Assembly: GCA_001829415.1 (NCBI GenBank)
Contig: MIBE01000025.1
Span: 1-56,833 of the forward strand
Source of the DNA: Spirochaetes bacterium GWF1_51_8
GTDB lineage: Bacteria; Spirochaetota; Brevinematia; Brevinematales; GWF1-51-8
DNA length: 56,833 nucleotides
Reading direction: 5' to 3'
Part shown: one piece after another, positions 33,843 through 43,568 of the stretch
How positions within the stretch are numbered: the stretch's first letter is position 1
How the letters are laid out: each line of letters begins with the position of its first letter
Notes under the pieces: generated by a model
What the model was told of the DNA's origin: nothing
What the model saw: the letters and a program-made list of their open reading frames with translations, nothing else
Database searches by the model: none
Made by a program: the position numbers and the translations under genes

Positions 33843-34874
33843 TTATTCAGTTTTAAGACTTTCTGGGCTGTTTTTTATATTCATAAAGAAGCTCTCTATT
33901 TCGCTTATGATATTCGTGTCATGGAGATATCTATTCTGGTATAAATAATGCGAGATATAATTCGTAAAACCGGTTTCCAGTTCGGATAATGATTTTTTGT
34001 AAAATTCTTCCAGTAACAATATCTGGAAGTTATCCGGAATGGGATATTCAAACTCTTTATTCATCATTTCCTGACAAACGTCAAGTCCGTATTTTTCTAT
34101 AAGATAATATGAGAACGCTAAAGCATAAGTAGAATAAAATATCACCCCCCAATTATATGATTTACTCATTTTCAATGTGAATATCTGGTCGTGATAGTTC
34201 TTGTTGAAATTAGTCAGCATTTCCGCTAAAGGAAGATAGAATCGTTCTTTCATCGACAGTTTCACCAATAAAACCGAAATATCGAATAGACCACGCTCCG
34301 AGCCCTGTACATTTTTTAATGAAAGAGGAACGATGTTTGAAAACACCGAAACACTACAAATGAATTCAAAGCTATTTGTATTCCGGAATATATATTCGTC
34401 AGCATACAAATAGCTGATATACCTCGCCCTGCTCTCGTTAAAAAATCCAAAGAGACTTACTTTTGATGCCGGCAGGAGATGCGTGAACTCGTGAAAAATC
34501 GTTATGGGTGATTTTATACCCGGTGTCATTTTCAGTAGAACCTGTGCCGCACCATTAATAGAACATCCGCCGTAATTGTAAGGATTACTCTCCGGTTTTA
34601 TTAGTTTTACCAAAATCGGGTCGGGAAGCTTTTCACCCGATACCCTTTCGATATATTCCACCGCGTTTTGTGAAAAGCGGAGAATTAAAAGACATGTTGC
34701 GAAATCGCAGCCGACCTCGTTGAGAATCGCGACCGAATGGCCGTCCCACTTCGCGCGGTAGATCGCGGTCGTACCGTCCATAGCCGTCTCAAAGTTTCCC
34801 TTGATATCGATACATTCATTCTTCCCGCACGACAGAAGTATGAGCAGCAGACTGGTTGAAACCGTGGCTTTCAT
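33843..34874 (-). CDS. Lipoprotein with HExxH metallopeptidase-like motif
   Basis: A 343-residue protein: signal peptide with a LLSC lipobox (Cys near residue 16), so it is a lipoprotein. In the middle, TIFHEFTHLLPA has the HExxH form of zinc peptidases, followed about 16 residues later by FFNESRARYISYLY, where the Glu could be the third ligand (gluzincin-like spacing is approximate). No known peptidase family comes to mind. GC content is lower than in neighbours. It has no obvious sequence kinship with the HEFFH proteins at 22-28 kb beyond the motif. Catalysis unproven. Confidence 0.65.
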   Translation of the reverse strand: MKATVSTSLLLILLSCGKNECIDIKGNFETAMDGTTAIYRAKWDGHSVAILNEVGCDFATCLLILRFSQNAVEYIERVSGEKLPDPILVKLIKPESNPYNYGGCSINGAAQVLLKMTPGIKSPITIFHEFTHLLPASKVSLFGFFNESRARYISYLYADEYIFRNTNSFEFICSVSVFSNIVPLSLKNVQGSERGLFDISVLLVKLSMKERFYLPLAEMLTNFNKNYHDQIFTLKMSKSYNWGVIFYSTYALAFSYYLIEKYGLDVCQEMMNKEFEYPIPDNFQILLLEEFYKKSLSELETGFTNYISHYLYQNRYLHDTNIISEIESFFMNIKNSPESLKTE

Positions 34875-34970
34875 GGAATTCCCCCTTGCTTTAACGTACC
34901 TGTGAATGATGTTCTTAATTTTAAATTGTTATTTCCGTTTGTCAAGCGGAATTACAAAGTGCCGAATTAC

Positions 34971-34998
34971 TTGTTTTTTACAGCGCTTCCTTTATAAT
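34971..34998 (+). promoter_or_regulatory. Promoter of the trkA-thiL-aroC run
   Basis: TTGTTT (34971-34976), 16 bp, TATAAT (34993-34998), 33 bp before the ATG at 35032. Confidence 0.5.
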
Positions 34999-35031
34999 TT
35001 ATCGCGAAAGTTTCAGGGGAGGGTTTCCCAT

Positions 35032-35769
35032 ATGGCATTGGAAGTACTCGAACACAGGACGCAATTCGCGATCATCGGACTCGGCCTTTTCGGCAACCAT
35101 GTCGCAAAGAACCTGATCGACCAGGGCGCCGAGGTGATCGTAATCGACAAAAACCCCGATCTCGTCGATAAGATGAAAGAACTGACGATGCACTCGTATG
35201 TGCTGGATTCGTCGGACGAGAACGCGCTCCGCGAGGCGGGTGTCCACCAGGTGGACTGCGCGGTGGTCTGTATCGGAATCGACCTTGTCAGTTCGATCCT
35301 GACTACTCTCCTGCTCAAGCAGTTCAAAATCCCGCGCATCGTCGCCCGTGCGAACACGAAAGAGCATTTCAAGATACTCCAGCTCATGGGGGTGACGGAT
35401 ATAATCGAACCCGAGATCGAGACCGCGAACAAGCTCGCGAAACGCCTCTTCGGCCTCCACGGCTTCCTGCTCAATATGGAGCAGATGTGGAAAGACCACG
35501 CCATCGTGGAGATCAAGGTGACGAGCGCCATAGCGAATAAGTCCCTCTTAGACCTCGAGTTCCGCAAGAACTACCGTGTCAACGTGGTCGCGATCAAGCA
35601 CCAGGTAGAACGGCTCGACGACAACTTCCGTAATATCATCGACTTCGATTTCGACGAGGTTCCCGATCCCAACGAACCCCTGCGTGAGGACGACATCCTG
35701 ATCATCATCGGGAAAATCGACTCGATCAACGACCTGAACAACGTCCTTATGGGAAAGAATAAGAAATGA
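35032..35769 (+). CDS. trkA: TrkA/KtrA-type potassium uptake regulator
   Basis: A 245-residue RCK protein. The N-terminal Rossmann domain binds NAD(H)/ATP (FAIIGLGLFGNHVAKNL, then VIVIDKNPDL with the acidic end of strand 2), and the C-terminal TrkA-C domain follows (RKNYRVNVVAIK, LREDDILIIIGK). It gates a Trk/Ktr potassium channel subunit, which is not in the window. ATG 35032 is preferred over the long upstream frame because GGGGAGGG lies about 8 bp before it. Its TGA overlaps the next ATG (ATGA), so it is coupled to thiL. Confidence 0.92.
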   Translation: MALEVLEHRTQFAIIGLGLFGNHVAKNLIDQGAEVIVIDKNPDLVDKMKELTMHSYVLDSSDENALREAGVHQVDCAVVCIGIDLVSSILTTLLLKQFKIPRIVARANTKEHFKILQLMGVTDIIEPEIETANKLAKRLFGLHGFLLNMEQMWKDHAIVEIKVTSAIANKSLLDLEFRKNYRVNVVAIKHQVERLDDNFRNIIDFDFDEVPDPNEPLREDDILIIIGKIDSINDLNNVLMGKNKK

Positions 35770-36743
35770 AGATGAACGAATTCGAGATGATCCGTGCGAT
35801 TCGCGAAATGTTCTCCGACTTACCTGTCCGGGGAACCGGTATCGGCGACGATGCGGCTGTCCTGCACCATCCGGGCAGTCTCCTGACCACCGACACGATG
35901 GTCGACGGCGTCCATTTCATCCTCGATAAGACCGATCTCGCCGATCTCGGCTATAAGGTTATGGCGGTGAACCTGAGCGATATCGCGGCAATGGGCGGAT
36001 ATCCCGACGCCGCGCTTCTTACTCTCGGGCTGCCGAAGCCGTTCACGGACGCGCAGTTCCTCAGGCTGATGACCGGTATCCACGACTCGGCGATCCTTTA
36101 CCGGTGCGCTCTTGCCGGCGGGGATATCGTCCGTTCGGACACGTTGTTCATCACAGTGGCGATGACCGGCCACCCGATCAAAGAACCGATCCTCCGTTCC
36201 GGGGCCAAGCCCGGCGACATTATCTATATCTCGAACAAGGTCGGCGACAGCGCACTCGGGCTGAAACTGCTCCAGGCTCCGCATTCCGTCAAGGTGAAAT
36301 CCGCGAACTATTTCCTTTCGCGCCATTTCTGCCCGTCGCCGAGGCTGAAACTGATCGAGTATCTAACCGAACATTACATCATCCGCTCCTGTATAGATAT
36401 CAGCGACGGAGTACTCGCCGACCTTCAGCATATCGCCGAAGAAAGCGGCACGGGCTATTTCCTCGAGATGAACGAGCTGCCCGTTTCCGCCGAAGAGATC
36501 GGCAAGGAATTTGAGAAAGACCCGTTTTTCTTCTATACCCTCGCCGCGACGGGCGGTGAGGATTACGAGCTCCTGTTTACCTCCGAGCAGTCTATCGACT
36601 CCGCGGCGGTCTACGAGCATACCGGGGTTTCCGTTACGCCTGTCGGACGGATTCTCGAAAGCGGGTACCGGATCGGCTACTTCGAGAAAGAGTTTTCGCC
36701 ATCGGACTTCAAGACCGGCTTCCGGCATTTCGAGGGAGAGTGA
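35766..36743 (+). CDS. thiL: Thiamine-monophosphate kinase
   Basis: A 325-residue enzyme making thiamine diphosphate from the monophosphate and ATP. Family marks are the start (NEFEMIRAIREMF), GIGDDAAVL with the metal-binding Asp pair, TTDTMVDGVHF, VNLSDIAAMGG, and GGEDYELLFT near the end. Length matches ThiL. It overlaps trkA by 4 bp and the aroC start follows one base after its stop, so the three are one transcript. No thiamine riboswitch is seen ahead of it. Confidence 0.93.
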   Translation: MKMNEFEMIRAIREMFSDLPVRGTGIGDDAAVLHHPGSLLTTDTMVDGVHFILDKTDLADLGYKVMAVNLSDIAAMGGYPDAALLTLGLPKPFTDAQFLRLMTGIHDSAILYRCALAGGDIVRSDTLFITVAMTGHPIKEPILRSGAKPGDIIYISNKVGDSALGLKLLQAPHSVKVKSANYFLSRHFCPSPRLKLIEYLTEHYIIRSCIDISDGVLADLQHIAEESGTGYFLEMNELPVSAEEIGKEFEKDPFFFYTLAATGGEDYELLFTSEQSIDSAAVYEHTGVSVTPVGRILESGYRIGYFEKEFSPSDFKTGFRHFEGE

Positions 36744-36744
36744 T

Positions 36745-37935
36745 ATGAATATCATCCGTTACGAGACCGCGGGGGAATCCCACGGCAAAGGTATGCTGTC
36801 AGTCCTCTCCGGGATGCCCGCCGGACTGGAGATCGACCAGACGGTGCTCGACCGCGAACTCGCGAGGCGTCAGGGCGGCTACGGACGGGGCCAGCGGATG
36901 AAGATAGAGACCGACCGGGCGGATATCATTTCCGGGGTACGTCACGGCAAAACGATCGGTTCGCCAATCGCGCTCATGGTCTGGAACAAGGATTACGAAA
37001 ACTGGAAAGATAAAGTCACCGAACCGATCACCCGCCCGAGGCCGGGCCACGCCGACCTTGTCGGCGCGTATAAGTACGGGCTGACGGACGATATCCGGCA
37101 CGTCCTCGAACGTTCGAGCGCCCGCGAGACCGCGGCGCGTGTGGCGGCGGGAGCAGTCGCGAAGATATTCCTCGCCCGTTTCGGGATCGAGGTGTTCTCG
37201 CATGTGGTCGAATGGGGCGGGATAAAGATCGACACTTCCGCGATGACGCTCGCTGAAATCCGGAGCCGAGCGGAAGCCTCGCCTATCGGTTCGGCGTGCG
37301 GCGGCACGCAGGAGAAAGAGATCACCGCGATGATAGACGATTACCGCGCGAAGGGCGAGACGATGGGCGGAGTGATCGAAACGGTGATCTACCCTATTCC
37401 GCCGATGCTCGGGAGCTACCAGTCGGCGCCGCGCCGGCTCGAAGCCCGGCTCTCATCGGAGATCATGAGTATCCAAGCTATCAAGGGTATCGAGATCGGT
37501 AACGGTTTCGGCCTCGCGGGAACTCCCGGCAGCGAGGCGCATGACGAGATTTATTTCGACAATGATAAAAATGAGTATTACCGGAAAACCAACCGCGCGG
37601 GCGGAATAGAGGGCGGGATGACGAACGGGTGTCCCGTGATAGTGCGGGCGGTGATGAAACCGATCCCCACCCTGATGAAACCGCTCGATACGGCGGATAT
37701 CGCAACAGGCGAGGCGGCGAAGGCCGTGACCGAACGATCCGATGTCACGGCGGTGGCGGCGGCGGGTGTGGTAATCGAAAGCGCGGCGGCGCTTGTGATC
37801 GCGGACGCTTTTATGGAACGCTACGGAAACGACAGTATGGAACAGACGACGCGGAACTTCAATTCCGACCCCGATCAACGGAAATTCCGATGGAAAGGAG
37901 TAAACTGGCTCGATGGACGAATTGCTGGTAAGTAA
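36745..37935 (+). CDS. aroC: Chorismate synthase
   Basis: A 396-residue FMN-dependent enzyme for the last step to chorismate, parent of the aromatic amino acids. Signature stretches are RYETAGESHGKGM, RQGGYGRGQRM, RPGHADLVGAYKYG, DIRHVLERSSARETAARVAAG, SIQAIKGIEIGNGF and the GGIEGGMTNG loop. The conserved His, Arg and Asp of the active site are present. The ATG at 36745 follows GGGAGAGTGAT; longer upstream readings run into thiL and are rejected. The 3' end overlaps the next gene by 23 bp. Confidence 0.95.
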   Translation: MNIIRYETAGESHGKGMLSVLSGMPAGLEIDQTVLDRELARRQGGYGRGQRMKIETDRADIISGVRHGKTIGSPIALMVWNKDYENWKDKVTEPITRPRPGHADLVGAYKYGLTDDIRHVLERSSARETAARVAAGAVAKIFLARFGIEVFSHVVEWGGIKIDTSAMTLAEIRSRAEASPIGSACGGTQEKEITAMIDDYRAKGETMGGVIETVIYPIPPMLGSYQSAPRRLEARLSSEIMSIQAIKGIEIGNGFGLAGTPGSEAHDEIYFDNDKNEYYRKTNRAGGIEGGMTNGCPVIVRAVMKPIPTLMKPLDTADIATGEAAKAVTERSDVTAVAAAGVVIESAAALVIADAFMERYGNDSMEQTTRNFNSDPDQRKFRWKGVNWLDGRIAGK

Positions 37936-38287
37936 AATATCTACGGTGAACGAGGCCTATTTCGGATTCGACGAGCTCCCGAGTATTGTCTGGAGCCGCG
38001 GCCGCATCAAGAAACGTTATACCCGCCTCACCCTCGGCAGTTATCACCACAAGAAGAACGAGATCAGAATCCACCCGCTTTTCCGCGAACGGGAACTGCC
38101 GGGGTATGTCCTCGACTATGTGATCTATCACGAACTGCTCCATTTCGAGGACAGGTCGCGCCTCGCGAAACGGCGGCGCGGCGAACGGGTGCACACGTCG
38201 AACTTCCACTCCCGCGAGCATAACTTTCCCCACAAACGGGAAGCCACCCGTTATGTCCGGGAGATGATGAAAAACGGAATCCCGTAA
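37913..38287 (+). CDS. SprT-like zinc metallopeptidase-domain protein
   Basis: A 124-residue protein overlapping the aroC end. It has a short zincin core: a strand pair (RLTLGSYHHKKNEIRIHPLF), then the helix YVIYHELLHFED with HExxH, and a later HTSNFHSREHNFP with His residues in place to complete a zinc site. This matches the SprT/YgjP-like group rather than secreted peptidases, and no signal peptide is present. Role unknown; relatives include DNA-protein crosslink proteases. Overlap with aroC suggests translation is coupled. Confidence 0.78.
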   Translation: MDELLVSKISTVNEAYFGFDELPSIVWSRGRIKKRYTRLTLGSYHHKKNEIRIHPLFRERELPGYVLDYVIYHELLHFEDRSRLAKRRRGERVHTSNFHSREHNFPHKREATRYVREMMKNGIP

Positions 38288-38342
38288 AACTTGATTTATA
38301 ATGCTTTTTTCTTCACAATAGTATAGGTATAAAGGAGAATTT

Positions 38343-38561
38343 ATGAAACGCAGATTAATGACAAAAAAGAACTGGGCGCTGGTGTTAGCGGGGATCGTAA
38401 TCACTTTTATAGGATATCTGCTGATCAGGCCGATCACCACCAACTATGACGGCCTTCTGGCGTTCATCGCGATAGTCGTCACCATCCTCGGTTTGGCGAT
38501 AGTCATTTTCGGACTCAGCAAGGGTTTCGAAACCGAAAGCCAGGAATCGGATTTCAAGTAA
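38343..38561 (+). CDS. Small two-helix membrane protein
   Basis: A 72-residue protein with two membrane helices (about residues 10-28 and 38-58) joined by a short loop, N-terminus basic (MKRRLMTKK) and C-terminus acidic. The spacing resembles small integral membrane families such as DUF3098, but I cannot place it. AAAGGAG precedes the ATG by several bases. It ends 58 bp before the EAL-HDOD gene. Confidence 0.7.
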   Translation: MKRRLMTKKNWALVLAGIVITFIGYLLIRPITTNYDGLLAFIAIVVTILGLAIVIFGLSKGFETESQESDFK

Positions 38562-38619
38562 TACCGGATATATAGAAAGGGGAGTTCCGTCCGTATCGAG
38601 GATTACACAGGGGTTATCA

Positions 38620-39879
38620 ATGCAAATGACGGAGGACAATGTCTTTATCGCGCGTCAGCCGATATTGGATAAATCAGGTTCGATCTATGGATACGAACTG
38701 CTTTTCCGGACGACCGCAGTAAAAAATTTCGCTGAAATTGTCGACGATGTCTCCGCGACGTCGGAAGTCCTGATTTCCACCCTTAACACTTTCGGTGTCC
38801 GAAAACTTCTCGGCAGTTCCTTCGGTTTTATCAACATCAACGAAGCAATTCTCGATAAAGGTATCCTCAATCCCCTCAAGGGCGAAAAGTTCGTGTTCGA
38901 GATACTCGAGAGCACGATCATGAGTCCCGAGTTTATCACACAGGTCTCCGAAATGAGGGACAAAGGATATATTTTCGCGCTCGACGATTTCGTATTCAAG
39001 GATCAGTTCATCGAGTACTTCCGTCCCGTGTTCGATCTGATTTCCATCGTGAAGGTAGACATCCTGAAAAACGATCCGTTCATCCTCAAACGTAAACTCG
39101 ACACTTTCTCAAAGTATAAGATAAAGCTCCTCGCGGAAAAAGTCGAAGATATGGAGCAGTTCGAATACTGCAAGCAGATGGGGTTCGAGCTCTTTCAGGG
39201 ATACTTTTTCTCGAAGCCGGTCATCCTTTCCGGCAGACGGATCGATCCCGACAAGCTCGCCATCCTCGAACTGATCAAGCTCCTGCAGAAAAATCCCGAC
39301 ATACCCGAAGTGGAATCCGTATTCAAGAAATATCCAGATATGACGATCAACCTGCTGAAATTCATCAACTCGGCCGCGTTCGGCACCCGTTCGAAAATCA
39401 CGTCAGTCCGTCATGCGATCGCGCTCCTCGGGCTCAACAACCTCATGCACTGGCTGATCCTGCTCAGCTACGCCAGTTCCGGCGGCGACCGCAACAAGAA
39501 CCCGCTGTTCAAGATCGCCGGACAGCGCGCCAAGGCGATGGAGCTTTTCCTGAAAAACTCGCTCGGCCAGACAAACCGCGACATTCTCGACGCGGGATTC
39601 CTTGTCGGCCTGCTTTCGCTGATAGACGCGTTATTCCAGATATCGCTGGACGAAATTCTCAAGGAACTTAACCTGAATGAAGAGATCACGCTCGCGTTGA
39701 CACAGCGCTCCGGAACTCTCGGGAAGCTCCTGACGCTGATCGAAGAAACGGAAAAAACGGCGGTCAATTTACAGAAAATCACCGATCTGTTGGACGGGCT
39801 GAATATTCACATGAGCGATCTGACAAAGACTTACCTCGAAAGCGTGGCATGGATCGAAGAGATGCCGCTTTCCGATTAG
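38620..39879 (+). CDS. EAL-HDOD signalling protein
   Basis: A 419-residue protein with an N-terminal EAL-type domain (IARQPILDKSGSIYGYELLF; the ELL triplet stands where EAL would be) and a C-terminal HDOD domain (about 210-400, ILELIKLLQKNPDIPEVESV and LLKFINSAAFGTRS). The catalytic EAL residues for c-di-GMP cleavage are mostly absent (for example FALDDFVFKD has a single DD), which is usual for this YuxH/CdgJ group. These proteins tune motility without hydrolysing c-di-GMP. It ends 3 bp before the CheX-like gene on the other strand. Confidence 0.9.
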   Translation: MQMTEDNVFIARQPILDKSGSIYGYELLFRTTAVKNFAEIVDDVSATSEVLISTLNTFGVRKLLGSSFGFININEAILDKGILNPLKGEKFVFEILESTIMSPEFITQVSEMRDKGYIFALDDFVFKDQFIEYFRPVFDLISIVKVDILKNDPFILKRKLDTFSKYKIKLLAEKVEDMEQFEYCKQMGFELFQGYFFSKPVILSGRRIDPDKLAILELIKLLQKNPDIPEVESVFKKYPDMTINLLKFINSAAFGTRSKITSVRHAIALLGLNNLMHWLILLSYASSGGDRNKNPLFKIAGQRAKAMELFLKNSLGQTNRDILDAGFLVGLLSLIDALFQISLDEILKELNLNEEITLALTQRSGTLGKLLTLIEETEKTAVNLQKITDLLDGLNIHMSDLTKTYLESVAWIEEMPLSD

Positions 39880-39882
39880 ACC

Positions 39883-40524
39883 CTATTTCTTTTTCTCGTC
39901 TTCGTACTTTTTTATCACCATCAATCCAAGCGTAATCGCGGTCGTCCCGCTGGACATCTCCTCCAGCACGAACGGCGCATGCGGGCTTTTCAGCACGAGG
40001 CCGGGAGAATACACTGTAAACGGTATGGAAATGTCGCCGGGGCCGAACGAAATATCGAACTGCGGAAGTGAACGGCCGGTCGCGATATTGAGGCTCTCGG
40101 CCATCGCGTCGCAGACCATCGCGTCGCCGTGATCCTGTAAATCGGCGCCTCCGGACATATTCGCCATCCATGTCCGCGCGGTATGCTTATCCATACTCTG
40201 AAAGAGCAGTACGGAGCGTTTGCCTTTAAGATGAAGGAATGCCGTCACATCGTTCAGGACGACTTCGTTCTTGATGACAGGCTTGGATTTCCCGATCTTC
40301 TCAAGCTGGGAGGGGATACAGAGGCTAAAGAGATCGGTCACACGCCCGCGATACACGTTAAATAACGATGCCGCCAGATCGGTGTTGTTTTCATCGCCGT
40401 TCAGGAGAAGCGCGTCGGTCTTGTTATCGAGCGAATAGATCGAAAGTTTCTCCAACTCGGACTGGAAGTATTCCCATTCGATCGGATTATGCGAGATTTT
40501 GTCCAGACGATACTTGAATTCCAA
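39883..40524 (-). CDS. CheX-like chemotaxis phosphatase-domain protein
   Basis: A 213-residue protein. The C-terminal part (about 110-200) has a CheC/CheX-like fold: MSGGADLQDHGDAM, then CDAMAESLNIATGRSL with the E-x-x-N pair of the phosphatase helix and the Gly turn, then alternating strands. The N-terminal 100 residues lack a match. CheX proteins remove phosphate from CheY-P. It precedes a CheY gene on the same strand by only 15 bp, which supports the call. Only one of the two usual E-x-x-N helices is visible. Confidence 0.65.
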   Translation of the reverse strand: MEFKYRLDKISHNPIEWEYFQSELEKLSIYSLDNKTDALLLNGDENNTDLAASLFNVYRGRVTDLFSLCIPSQLEKIGKSKPVIKNEVVLNDVTAFLHLKGKRSVLLFQSMDKHTARTWMANMSGGADLQDHGDAMVCDAMAESLNIATGRSLPQFDISFGPGDISIPFTVYSPGLVLKSPHAPFVLEEMSSGTTAITLGLMVIKKYEDEKKK

Positions 40525-40539
40525 ATCTCTCCCCCTTAG

Positions 40540-40902
40540 TTAAGCCTGGCCTACTCTCTGCATGGTTTCCAAAACTTTATCATATGTGACAGGTTTCAAG
40601 ATATAGTATTTCGCGCCAAGCTTCAGGGCTTCCATTACGGTCTCTTTTTCCTCGACCGCGCTGATCACGACAAACCTCGCCCCCGGGTGCTTTTTAATGA
40701 CTTCCTTCAGCACTTCCATTCCGTTCATTTTCGGCATATTCAGATCGAGGGTGACAATATCCGGATGATGCTGTTCGAACAAGGCGACAGCTTCGTCGCC
40801 GTCGGTTGCCTCGGCGGTGACAGTGTATCCCGCCTGGGTAAGCATCGTCCGCAGGCTTTTCCGCATCACCATCGAATCGTCGACTATCATTACGCTGGGC
40901 AT
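40540..40902 (-). CDS. cheY: CheY-like response regulator
   Basis: A 120-residue single receiver domain. Key residues are the acidic pair in MIVDDSMVMRKSL, the phosphorylated Asp in VTLDLNMPKMNG, the Thr/Ser in FVVISAVEEKE and Lys in YYILKPVTYDK. No output domain is fused. It may signal to the flagellar motor or another target. It is followed 15 bp later by the CheX-like gene, so the likely order is cheY then its phosphatase. Confidence 0.9.
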   Translation of the reverse strand: MPSVMIVDDSMVMRKSLRTMLTQAGYTVTAEATDGDEAVALFEQHHPDIVTLDLNMPKMNGMEVLKEVIKKHPGARFVVISAVEEKETVMEALKLGAKYYILKPVTYDKVLETMQRVGQA

Positions 40903-40928
40903 TTTCGCCTCCCTTAAGAATTCATTTT

Positions 40929-40957
40929 AGAATACCATATATTTCGAGTTTTGACAA
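40929..40957 (-). promoter_or_regulatory. Promoter of the cheY-cheX-like operon
   Basis: On the minus strand TTGTCA (40957-40952), 17 bp, TATTCT (40934-40929), 27 bp before the start codon. Confidence 0.55.
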
Positions 40958-41043
40958 TTTTTCAAGGCGTTTTCGCGGATTTCCCAACTCACCGCTTCTT
41001 TCCTTTTTTTACATTTTTTGTTATATTATTACCGGAGGATTTT

Positions 41044-41334
41044 ATGTCACATTGTTCCGGGTGCGGCGACTCACAGTGCGGCGATCACGAGTGTTCCCGC
41101 GACATGTGCGAATGCGGCAAGCATGAGGTTTCCACGGGCTGTGAAGACGTCTCGCTTACGTTCAGGAGCTTCTCGGTCGAGGCCGGACGCGCGTCGTTGA
41201 AAATAGTTTCGCGTTTTCCCGCTGTAAAAAGCCCGAAAATTTCCGGGAATAAGCTGTTATTCAAACTCCGCCCGGGTTTGGATTTGTCCCGTGTAAAATC
41301 CCTCCTCCGTGAAAAGGGAATAGAAACGGCATAG
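41044..41334 (+). CDS. Small cysteine-rich protein
   Basis: A 96-residue protein. The first 30 residues hold eight cysteines with His and Asp residues between (CSGCGDSQCGDHECSRDMC, then CECGKHE and CEDV), which looks like a metal- or cluster-binding patch. The remaining 65 residues have mixed beta strands and helices (LTFRSFSVEAGRASL, LLFKLRPGLDLS). The ATG at 41044 has GGAGG 5 bp upstream; longer readings are rejected. It is followed at 95 bp by nifS-nifU, so a link to Fe-S or metal handling is possible but not shown. Confidence 0.7.
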   Translation: MSHCSGCGDSQCGDHECSRDMCECGKHEVSTGCEDVSLTFRSFSVEAGRASLKIVSRFPAVKSPKISGNKLLFKLRPGLDLSRVKSLLREKGIETA

Positions 41335-41351
41335 TATTATTCATACAATAA

Positions 41352-41405
41352 TAGTAGTATATACCCGTCTTTTTACTTGATTTTCAAGACGAAATAGACT
41401 ATAAT
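41352..41405 (+). promoter_or_regulatory. nifS-nifU promoter with a possible Rrf2 site
   Basis: TTGATT (41377-41382), 17 bp, TATAAT (41400-41405), then the ATG at 41430. At 41352-41362, just upstream of the -35, is TAGTAGTATAT, identical to the 11-mer inside the rrf2 operator at 30916. The flanks differ: no perfect TATACTA partner is found, only ATACAA nearby. Binding is inferred. Confidence 0.5.
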
Positions 41406-41420
41406 TGAACCGTGAATTGA

Positions 41421-42593
<1,173 letters not shown>

Positions 42594-42602
42594 GAGGTAA
42601 AC

Positions 42603-43568
42603 ATGGGAAAGAACGATTTAATCGGCGGCGCATTGTGGGAGCAGTACTCCGACAAGGTCTCCGCGAGAATGGACGATCCGAAATATAGAGGCGAGATCAC
42701 CGAAGCCCAAGCTGAAGCGATGGGCGCGAAACTGATCGTCGCGGACTGGGGCGCCGAGGCATGCGGCGACGCTGTCCGGCTCTATTGGGCGGTCGAGAAG
42801 GGCACGAACAAGATTCTCGACGCGCGCTTCAAGTCGTTCGGGTGCGGTACGGCTATTGCGTCGAGCGACGTGATGGCGGAAATGTGCATCGGCAAGACTG
42901 TCGACGAAGCGGTCGCGATCACGAATATCGATGTCGAGCATTCCCTCCGCGATAAAGACGACATTCCGGCTATCCCGCCCCAGAAGATGCATTGCAGTGT
43001 GATGGCCTATGACGTCATCAAGAAAGCCGCTTCGCTCTACAAGGGCGTCGATATGGCGTCGTTCGAGGAAGAGGAGATCGTGTGCGAATGCGCCCGGGTG
43101 AGTCTCAGGACTATCCGCGACGTCATCCGGATCAACGACCTCAAGACGGTCGAAGAGATCACGAACTATACCAAGGCCGGCGCGTTTTGTAAATCGTGCA
43201 TCAAGCCCGGCGGACACGAAAAGCGAAAATATTACCTTGTCGATATACTTCATGACGTAAGAAAAGAAATGGAGAAGGAAAAAATGGCGGAAGCAACGGA
43301 AACCAAGGATTTTAAATCGATGACCGTAGTCCAGAGACTGAAAAAGATCGAATCGGTGCTCGAAGCCGAGATCAAGCCGATCCTCGCGCAGGACGGGGGA
43401 AGCCTCGAAGTGGTGGATATCAAGGACGAAGACGGGAAAACGATCGTCTACATCAACTACCTCGGCGCGTGTCAGGGCTGTCCCGGCGCTCAGACAGGCA
43501 CATTGATGGCGATCCAGCAGTTCCTGCACGAGAAGGTGGACGAATCCATTATCGTGGAACCGGTCTAA
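42603..43568 (+). CDS. nifU: NifU Fe-S scaffold protein
   Basis: A 321-residue full-length NifU. Residues 1-150 are the IscU-type scaffold with cysteines near 54, 81 and 131 and the intervening Asp (VADWGAEACGD, FKSFGCGTAI, PPQKMHCSV). Residues 155-205 hold a Bfd-like [2Fe-2S] site with CEC at 161-163 and CKSC at 196-199. Residues 240-321 are the Nfu domain with CQGC at 290-293. It builds clusters from sulfur supplied by NifS. This triple-domain form is used for general Fe-S assembly in several phyla, so nitrogen fixation is not implied. Stop codons overlap the convergent gene. Confidence 0.95.
   Translation: MGKNDLIGGALWEQYSDKVSARMDDPKYRGEITEAQAEAMGAKLIVADWGAEACGDAVRLYWAVEKGTNKILDARFKSFGCGTAIASSDVMAEMCIGKTVDEAVAITNIDVEHSLRDKDDIPAIPPQKMHCSVMAYDVIKKAASLYKGVDMASFEEEEIVCECARVSLRTIRDVIRINDLKTVEEITNYTKAGAFCKSCIKPGGHEKRKYYLVDILHDVRKEMEKEKMAEATETKDFKSMTVVQRLKKIESVLEAEIKPILAQDGGSLEVVDIKDEDGKTIVYINYLGACQGCPGAQTGTLMAIQQFLHEKVDESIIVEPV

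Noticed and set aside
35766..36743. Thiamine riboswitch linked to thiL
   Set aside because: thiL overlaps trkA and has no leader; no TPP-riboswitch core is seen upstream of trkA.
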